Below, in pieces: positions 44,153-49,421 of a stretch of 49,421 nt of DNA. The position numbers and the translations under genes are program-made. How positions within the stretch are numbered: position 1 is the stretch's first letter; every line of letters begins with the position of its first letter. Origin of the DNA: Bacteroidaceae bacterium (GTDB lineage Bacteria; Bacteroidota; Bacteroidia; Bacteroidales; Bacteroidaceae); NCBI GenBank assembly GCA_024693505.1, contig JAILKU010000045.1, positions 1 to 49,421 on the forward strand. Direction: 5' to 3'. Under the pieces are notes generated by a model that was not told the DNA's origin, searched no databases, and saw only the letters and a list, made by a program, of their open reading frames with translations.

Positions 44153-44698
44153 ATGATCGACCAAATTATTAACTACAACAAGACTTTCGTGGAACAAAAG
44201 AGCTACGAGAAGTACATCACCGACAAGTACCCGGATAAAAAGCTGGCAGTGCTGTCATGTATGGACACCCGATTAACCGAACTGCTCCCTGCGGCACTCG
44301 GTCTGAAGAACGGAGACGCGAAGATTATCAAGAACGCTGGTGGCTTGGTGATCTCTGCTTTTGACTCTGCAATGCGTAGCCTGATTGTCGCCATATACGA
44401 GTTGGGCGTGGAGGAGATTATGGTTGTAGCTCACTCTCACTGCGGAGCCTGTCACATGAGTTACGATCACTTCCACCATGAGATGATCTCAAGGGGCGTG
44501 ACAGATGAGACGCTTGACACGATCCGTAAGTGTGGCATTGACCTTGACCAGTGGCTGGAGGGGTTCAAGGACACACCAACCTCGGTAAAAAAGACTGTCG
44601 AGACCATCAAGACTCATCCACTTGTTCCCAAGGATATTGTGGTCCGGGGTTTTATTATTGACTCTGTGACAGGCCAACTGGAAGAAATTAAGGCATAG
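44153..44698 (+). CDS. Beta-class carbonic anhydrase
   Basis: A 181-aa cytoplasmic enzyme interconverting CO2 and bicarbonate. Zinc and active-site residues are in place: C36-x-D38-x-R40 in LSCMDTRLTELLP and H94-x-x-C97 in VVAHSHCGACHM. The short form matches the clade with small beta-CAs found in Firmicutes and Bacteroidetes. It stands alone after a 630-bp repeat-filled gap and faces the minus-strand cluster convergently. Confidence 0.93.
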   Translation: MIDQIINYNKTFVEQKSYEKYITDKYPDKKLAVLSCMDTRLTELLPAALGLKNGDAKIIKNAGGLVISAFDSAMRSLIVAIYELGVEEIMVVAHSHCGACHMSYDHFHHEMISRGVTDETLDTIRKCGIDLDQWLEGFKDTPTSVKKTVETIKTHPLVPKDIVVRGFIIDSVTGQLEEIKA

Positions 44699-44755
44699 TG
44701 AGAGTAGAGCTTTGGCTCGATGGAATTGGTATGAGCCTCGCTTCCTTTTTCATAC

Positions 44756-45787
44756 TCACTTTAGTCTGTTGTAAACGGCATCACTTACTGGCTCGCACCA
44801 CTCATTACTGGCTCCCTCCTGAACGTCCTTATGATAGGTCAGGTGCTGGAACCATGAATCCTTGGCGGCTCCGTGCCAGTGTTTCACCTCGGCAGGAATG
44901 GCAATGACGGTGCCGGGGGTCATCTCCTGCGGTTCCTTGCCCCATTCTTGATACCAGCCGCGACCTGCAACGCAAATCAACACTTGCACTTGTTTGTGGT
45001 GAATGTGCCAGTTGTTGCGACAGCGAGGCTCGAAGGTCACGTTCATCACGCCGCCGCCAACGTCGGCCAAATAACTCTGACCAATGAAGTATTTGCCGTA
45101 TGGATTAGGCTTGCCCATGGGCCACTTGGTGTTTAGTGTGTAACCCTCGTCGCAGAGCCAGTGGCAGAGTTCATCGACCAACTGCTGCGAGTTGCCCATG
45201 TTAACTGCGCCCTTTTTGTGTGCAGCGAGTTGAGGCGCTACACCTTCGAGTCCGCTCAGTGCAGCAACGGTCACAATCTCCCGGTCGGCAGCAGAGAGCT
45301 GGTCGCCAGCGAAGATGTCGCCAAAGAGGTGTGACTTTAGGTAGTAGTCGTCCTGCGGGCAGAAGGTGTAGTCGAAGGGCTGTCCTGAGAGCTGCGTTTG
45401 GTTCTTCTTGCCCAGTTCATAGGCCTTCCTGGCATCGTCCCACTCAGCAGGGCGCGTCCAGGGCTTACCCTCCTGCCAGTTCGGACCTTTCTTTCCGCTC
45501 TCCTCGGAGGAGTGAGAACTCTCCAACACCTTACTCAGCACCCCCAGCGCGTTCAGGCTTCTGGGGAATCCCGTGTAGGCATAGAGTTGTGAGAAAGCTT
45601 CCTTCAGTTCGTTGATTGTTACGCCGTTGTCGAGAGCCATACGTACGGCAGGCTCCAAACGTTCCATATCACCCTGTGCCATAAGGCAGGCGCATGCCGC
45701 CAATCCCTGCTGACGTTCCGTCAGCATCTGTGCTTCTATCGTTGCCATCGTTATTATTGCGATTAAAAAGGTTACAATTCTTTTCAT
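44756..45787 (-). CDS. Exported carboxymuconolactone decarboxylase-like protein with C-terminal cupin
   Basis: A 343-aa protein with a signal peptide (residues about 1-19, MKRIVTFLIAIITMATIEA). Two AhpD/CMD-like helical domains follow (about 25-110, EAFSQLYAYTGFPRSLNALG; about 140-235, DREIVTVAALSGLEG), then a cupin at about 245-330 with metal-binding histidines in NNWHIHHKQVQVLICVAGRG. The combination is common in Bacteroidetes; substrate unknown. The ATG overlaps the upstream amidohydrolase stop by 4 bp, so they are coupled. Confidence 0.88.
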   Translation of the reverse strand: MKRIVTFLIAIITMATIEAQMLTERQQGLAACACLMAQGDMERLEPAVRMALDNGVTINELKEAFSQLYAYTGFPRSLNALGVLSKVLESSHSSEESGKKGPNWQEGKPWTRPAEWDDARKAYELGKKNQTQLSGQPFDYTFCPQDDYYLKSHLFGDIFAGDQLSAADREIVTVAALSGLEGVAPQLAAHKKGAVNMGNSQQLVDELCHWLCDEGYTLNTKWPMGKPNPYGKYFIGQSYLADVGGGVMNVTFEPRCRNNWHIHHKQVQVLICVAGRGWYQEWGKEPQEMTPGTVIAIPAEVKHWHGAAKDSWFQHLTYHKDVQEGASNEWCEPVSDAVYNRLK

Positions 45788-47142
45788 TTTGTTATTCTCA
45801 TTTTCTTGAATATATGGCCCATCATCTCGTCGTCCAGCGGTTTCATTGTGGGCAGTTTCAGGTCTTTCACCATATGGAGCGTGCCCTGTTTGTATTTCTG
45901 AAAATGGTCGGTATTCAGATGCTTCTGATAGGCATCCTCTGATGCATAGATCTCGAGGATGCGAATCGTTGTGGGGGCCTCAGCACTCTGCATAGGAAAG
46001 AGGCAGATGACGCCTGGCTCGCGTTCCACACTGAGGCGATCTACCTCGTTGGCATAGGCTAAGTATTTCTCTAAATACTCAGGGGAAACCTCTATTTCAG
46101 CAATGCGGACAATCATATTTTCTCCTGCACTCGCTGCCGTTGGTTTTTCTCCCGTTTGGTCAAACAACCACTTGGCATTCTTCCACAGAATCATTTCCTT
46201 GAATGCCGCAAGGTCGTATTCGTCACTTAAATACTGCTTCATCCTCGCCAGGCTCTGCGTGAGCGCCTGCGGGGTAACATAGGGATAGTCGGAGCCATAG
46301 AGTAGGTGGTCGGGCGTGGTGATGGTGAGCAGCATGCGGATGGTCTCTGGGCTATGCGCACCGGCAAGGTCGTAATACAACGTACGGAGGCTGGCCTCAT
46401 AGTCGATCTCGCCAACCATCCTGTTGGTCTGCATCACTGGTGTCAAGGATTTCATACGAGGGATAGCCAGCGGCAGGTAAGCGCCGCAATGAGGCACTAC
46501 CACCTTTATGTTATTATAACGGGCCAGTACATTGCGGCTGATCATGTTCGACACTGCGCGGGTGGTCTCAGAAAGGTATTCATGCATGGCGAGCGGTGTC
46601 TGTTGCATGACCTGACGGTTGACAGGCTCAGGGCGATGGGGATGCAAGATGATCACGGCCCGACGCTCATTCAAGACTGAGAAGAGCGTATCGAGTTCTG
46701 GTGAGCCAAGATACTGTCCACCAACATTTGTTGCTAGCTTGATGCCATCGGCTTTCAATGTGTCGAGTGCATAAATAGCCTCGCGGATGGCTTTCGAGAC
46801 ATCGGGCAGCGGAAGGGCAGCACAGAACAGGAACCTCCCTGGATAATCGCGCTTGATACGAGCTGCAATCTCATTGTTTTGCCTCACTACTTCTGCTGAC
46901 GAAGGCTGTGGTGCCGCCAACGTCAATACCGATGTCTGCACACCAACCTCATCCATCCATCTGAGATGGCTCTCTATGTCGTACTTTGGCAAGGGGAATC
47001 CCTCGTCCATCAGTCGTCCCTCACTTTCAAGAGATGACACAAACTCAGGAGTGATGATGTGGCTATGCACATCAATCACGACCTGAGCCATTGTCGCAGT
47101 TGCAGTCATCATCGCAAATATAATAGTCCTAATCCTTTTCAT
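45784..47142 (-). CDS. Exported amidohydrolase (ACMSD-like) fused to an ABM monooxygenase-like domain
   Basis: A 452-aa protein with a signal peptide (ending MAQ at residue 20). Residues about 21-325 form an amidohydrolase-2 (PF04909) barrel with metal motif VIDVHSHI (H26, H28), HPHRPEP, VVPHCGAYLP and the Asp in LYGSDYPYVTP. Residues about 340-440 look like an antibiotic-biosynthesis monooxygenase (ABM) ferredoxin-like domain (IVRIAEIEVSPEYLEKYLAYA, ILEIYASEDAYQKHLNTDHF). Export is unusual for both parts. It may decarboxylate or hydrolyse, then oxidise, an aromatic or quinone substrate; that is inference. It sits between an aldo/keto reductase (49 bp upstream) and the CMD-cupin gene. Confidence 0.87.
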   Translation of the reverse strand: MKRIRTIIFAMMTATATMAQVVIDVHSHIITPEFVSSLESEGRLMDEGFPLPKYDIESHLRWMDEVGVQTSVLTLAAPQPSSAEVVRQNNEIAARIKRDYPGRFLFCAALPLPDVSKAIREAIYALDTLKADGIKLATNVGGQYLGSPELDTLFSVLNERRAVIILHPHRPEPVNRQVMQQTPLAMHEYLSETTRAVSNMISRNVLARYNNIKVVVPHCGAYLPLAIPRMKSLTPVMQTNRMVGEIDYEASLRTLYYDLAGAHSPETIRMLLTITTPDHLLYGSDYPYVTPQALTQSLARMKQYLSDEYDLAAFKEMILWKNAKWLFDQTGEKPTAASAGENMIVRIAEIEVSPEYLEKYLAYANEVDRLSVEREPGVICLFPMQSAEAPTTIRILEIYASEDAYQKHLNTDHFQKYKQGTLHMVKDLKLPTMKPLDDEMMGHIFKKMRITK

Positions 47143-47191
47143 TCCGAAATCTATTTAATAACCTCCGTTTAGGGAAGGGCTGGGGTGTGGG

Positions 47192-48127
47192 CTACTCCAT
47201 ACTATGCTCCCATCCGCCACGTGTATCAATGCCTGTGGCATCAGCGAGTGTTTCGAGCCTGGACATTTCATCGTCAGTCAGTTGAATCTTTGCAGCCAGG
47301 GCAGCCTCAATGACATGACGCTCCTTTGTGGCGCCTATAATGGGCAGGGTACCCTTGGCGATGGCCCAAGCGATGCCAATCTGAGAGCATGAGGCACCAT
47401 ATTTCTGTCCGATGGCGGTCATCTCGTTGGTCATTGCCTCCAACTGTGGCAGTACGGGATTGTACTTCTTGCCGCGGTCGCTCTCTGCAGGCAACGGGTT
47501 CTCCTTGTTATATTTACCAGACAGGGCGCCCTGCTCCAGCACCATATAGGCCCAGAACTCGATGCCGTTCTCTTTGCAGTAGTTGAGCACACCGGCTTTC
47601 TCTGACGAACGGTAGAGCAGCGAGAAGTGGTTCTGCACAGCAGATACCTTGAAGCCTGCCTCGCCTAGAATCTCGTTGGCACGCTGAATCTCCCGGATAT
47701 TATGGTTCGACACCCCCACGCGCTTCACCTTGCCCGACTTCAGGAGGGGAATCAGTCCTGGTGTCCAGCGTTCCACGTCCATGGGGTTGTGAATCCAGTA
47801 AATGTCGATGTAGTCCAGTCCCATGCGCTCCAGCGAGGCCTCGGCCATCTTTTCCACCGAGTTCTCATAGACCTCAGCCAGCTGCGGCGTGAACTTCGTG
47901 GAAATCTGTACATCCTCGCGGCGATAGTCCTTGGCCAGCGTGGCGAGAATTTTTTCTGATTCGCCCATACCATAGACGGTGGCGGTGTCCCAGAGGTTTA
48001 GTCCGGCCTTCATCGCCGCGTCAAACACGGGTATCAAGTTCTTAACGTTCGTATTGCTTCCAAACACGGCGTCTCCACCGAATGCTCCTGCGCCCCATGC
48101 CCAGGTTCCTAATGCGATTTTGCTCAT
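47192..48127 (-). CDS. Aldo/keto reductase
   Basis: A 311-aa NADPH-dependent oxidoreductase. The catalytic tetrad is visible: D47 (NLWDTATVYG), Y52, K78 (ISTKFTP) and H113 (YWIHNPMD). The C-terminal cofactor region IAKGTLPIIGATKERHV is typical. No signal peptide, so cytoplasmic. It is the first gene of a three-gene minus-strand run with the exported amidohydrolase-ABM and CMD-cupin proteins. A TATCTTTG box at 48155-48162 is its likely -7 element. Confidence 0.92.
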   Translation of the reverse strand: MSKIALGTWAWGAGAFGGDAVFGSNTNVKNLIPVFDAAMKAGLNLWDTATVYGMGESEKILATLAKDYRREDVQISTKFTPQLAEVYENSVEKMAEASLERMGLDYIDIYWIHNPMDVERWTPGLIPLLKSGKVKRVGVSNHNIREIQRANEILGEAGFKVSAVQNHFSLLYRSSEKAGVLNYCKENGIEFWAYMVLEQGALSGKYNKENPLPAESDRGKKYNPVLPQLEAMTNEMTAIGQKYGASCSQIGIAWAIAKGTLPIIGATKERHVIEAALAAKIQLTDDEMSRLETLADATGIDTRGGWEHSME

Positions 48128-48154
48128 ATTCTTCAGTATTTAAGTTTCCGGATG

Positions 48155-48162
48155 CAAAGATA
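48155..48162 (-). promoter_or_regulatory. -7 box of the aldo/keto reductase cluster
   Basis: The minus strand reads TATCTTTG 28 bp before the ATG. No exact -33 TTTG is present. Confidence 0.6.
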
Positions 48163-48339
48163 CAGACATAATTTAATCTGGGTGATACACATATTGGCTG
48201 ATTATATACCAATTTCGCAGAAAACACTTAAATATTGTAAAAACAATACCAATTTTAGGCTATTCTTGCTTTTTTGTGAGGTTATAATAATACTTTTCAC
48301 CACATGGTTCATCTGTATCTATTCAATTTCCTCGCTCGT

Positions 48340-48960
48340 CGTTTTTTAGGTCCCAAATGAGCGGATGGAGCAGCGAGAGCAGAATAAAGTTACTTCAATT
48401 CTACTAAGTCGCGAAGACGAAGATCAAAGGTCAAATAAAAGAAATTACAGAAATTTTATTCACACAGATTTTTTGCAAGTGCCCCAAATTATTCATTAAT
48501 TTATTTCGAACACGGATGACACGGATCGAACGGATCATTTTAGGTCCCAACGAAATAAAAGAAATTACAGAAATTTTATTCACACAGGTTTTTTCAAATG
48601 ACCTGGAATTTTCAAGAGAAAGATACATTCGCGTTGCGTCGGCGTAGCATCGGCGTAGTATCATCGAAGAGTAGGCGAAGTGATTATGAGCAATAGCTCA
48701 GGATGTCTAAGATTTTGAATTGATTTTGATTAGATTTCTTTATGAAGCAAACTAATATAAAGAAGGCTGAGGGCAGAAGTTGGAGTGTAATTAAACTCCT
48801 CGCTGATAGTTTTTTTATGTCCCAAATGAGCGGGTGGAGCAGCGGGAGCAGAATGAAGTTTACTTCAAGTCTGCCGAGTCGCGAGAGACGAAGACTGAAG
48901 GTAAAATAAAAAAATACAGAAATACTTTTTTACACAAGTTTTTGTAAGTTACCCGGCTTT
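48340..48960. repeat. Decayed repeat region: three imperfect copies of a ~60-135 bp element
   Basis: Copy A (about 48350-48484) and copy C (about 48818-48955) share GTCCCAAATGAGCGG, GGAGCAGCG(A/G)GAGCAGAAT, GTCGCGA and the AT-rich end with TACAGAAAT and CACA(C/G)(A/G)-TTTTT. Copy B (about 48543-48605) keeps only the 5' GGTCCCAA and the AT-rich 3' half. Between copies lies filler such as ACACGGATGACACGGATC. Frames in the copies are broken; no gene is supported in 48128-49050. Confidence 0.7.
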
Positions 48961-49050
48961 TGCCAGCAAAAGCATTACATCCCAAACGGGCATTCATCGT
49001 TTGTAGGGGGCTTTGGATGATTTCCTAAGTTGCGACATGGAAAGTTATGT

Positions 49051-49272
49051 TCAACATAGTCCGATATGATTAATTTTCTTTACCTTAGGAGACAACTCCT
49101 CACGCAGACGATCTACCTCGGCATGGGCTTCGGAGAGCATTGCCACAGTCTTCTCCATCTCATTAATCTCGTTGTTCGAGACACCTCTTTCACCCATTTC
49201 TCTCACATGACGGCGCAGGCCCTCAATGAGGTTGCGCGATTTCTCAATCTGAATTTCTGTTGTTTTTGACAT
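49051..49272 (-). CDS. Small coiled-coil protein, unknown function
   Basis: A 73-aa predicted helical protein: MSKTTEIQIEKSRNLIEG opens a chain dominated by charged heptads, with EINEMEKTVAMLSEAHAEVD and LREELSPKVKKI following. No signal peptide, cysteine motif or DNA-binding motif is seen. A minus-strand TAATTTTG (49325-49332) is a plausible -7 box about 50 bp upstream. Similar short proteins exist, from memory, in Prevotella; I know no function. Coding is likely, given the even amphipathic pattern, but not certain. Confidence 0.65.
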   Translation of the reverse strand: MSKTTEIQIEKSRNLIEGLRRHVREMGERGVSNNEINEMEKTVAMLSEAHAEVDRLREELSPKVKKINHIGLC

Positions 49273-49421
49273 AAATCTATAAAATGAAGTTGTTAATGAT
49301 ACTTTTGAAGTATAATTCCAAGCACAAAATTAATAAAAAAAGTCGATTTTACGAACGCTACAGAGCGTCATTTTTTTGATTTTTTAAGATGAAAAGCGTA
49401 TTGTATTTAACGTTTTTTTGT

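Noticed and set aside
48818..48910. Short ORF MSGWSSGSRMKF in the repeat copy
   Set aside because: The matching copy at 48358 has a one-base difference that breaks the frame, so coding selection is unlikely.

Overview
The window looks like chromosomal DNA of a Prevotellaceae bacterium (Bacteroidales, Prevotella sensu lato). Three things point that way. Many genes are preceded by the Bacteroidetes promoter form TTTG-N19-21-TAnnTTTG. Leaders are A-rich rather than carrying strong Shine-Dalgarno sites. Surface proteins end in a GxYIxNGRKxVIK tail typical of Prevotella and type IX secretion (T9SS). The gene set is mostly housekeeping, broken up by accessory loci and an unusual load of small repeats. 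No insertion sequence, phage, CRISPR array or rRNA operon was seen. All family assignments come from reading the sequence and from memory; no database search was run.

Layout. 1-5.4 kb: the end of a DUF6261-like gene, a 41-42 bp repeat array, a strongly foldable leader, a 1042-aa surface protein with its small Cys-containing partner peptide, a second 42-bp array and a complete DUF6261-like gene. 5.4-7.8 kb: divergent threonine dehydrogenase and kbl, which together convert threonine to glycine. 7.8-8.06 kb: a structured, probably 6S-like ncRNA on the minus strand. 8.2-17.6 kb: malQ, mltG, tRNA-Thr, dnaB, pheT, a yebC-like regulator and a TSCPD protein. 17.6-22 kb: a third array, then dnaX-umuD-umuC packed head to tail on the minus strand. 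21.9-25.4 kb: an FtsB/DivIC-like protein, two membrane-associated proteins, a PlsC-like acyltransferase and a stand-alone MetH reactivation domain. 25.4-29.2 kb: a fourth array, a gene remnant, and a C10 (streptopain-type) protease with its own small partner peptide. 29.3-32 kb: alpha-L-fucosidase and M64 peptidase in one unit. 32-32.35 kb: Ser and two Glu tRNAs. 32.5-37 kb: an acyltransferase/aminotransferase fusion and a fasciclin lipoprotein. 37.4-43.5 kb: MetH lacking its activation domain, 5-formyl-THF cyclo-ligase, recF with a DUF721 gene, and a TPR protein overlapping ribH. 44-48 kb: beta-carbonic anhydrase and a three-gene exported/oxidoreductase cluster. 48.3-49.4 kb: a decayed repeat region and a small coiled-coil gene.

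How parts fit. The MetH core (37.5 kb), its detached reactivation domain (24.5 kb) and the folate cyclo-ligase form a split one-carbon/methionine module. The T9SS-tailed proteins at 0.75 and 26.2 kb are each followed within about 35 bp by a tiny ORF of one shared family. The four 41-42 bp-period arrays with a hairpin core, two of them beside DUF6261-like genes, are the most unusual element and the best candidate for an undescribed system.
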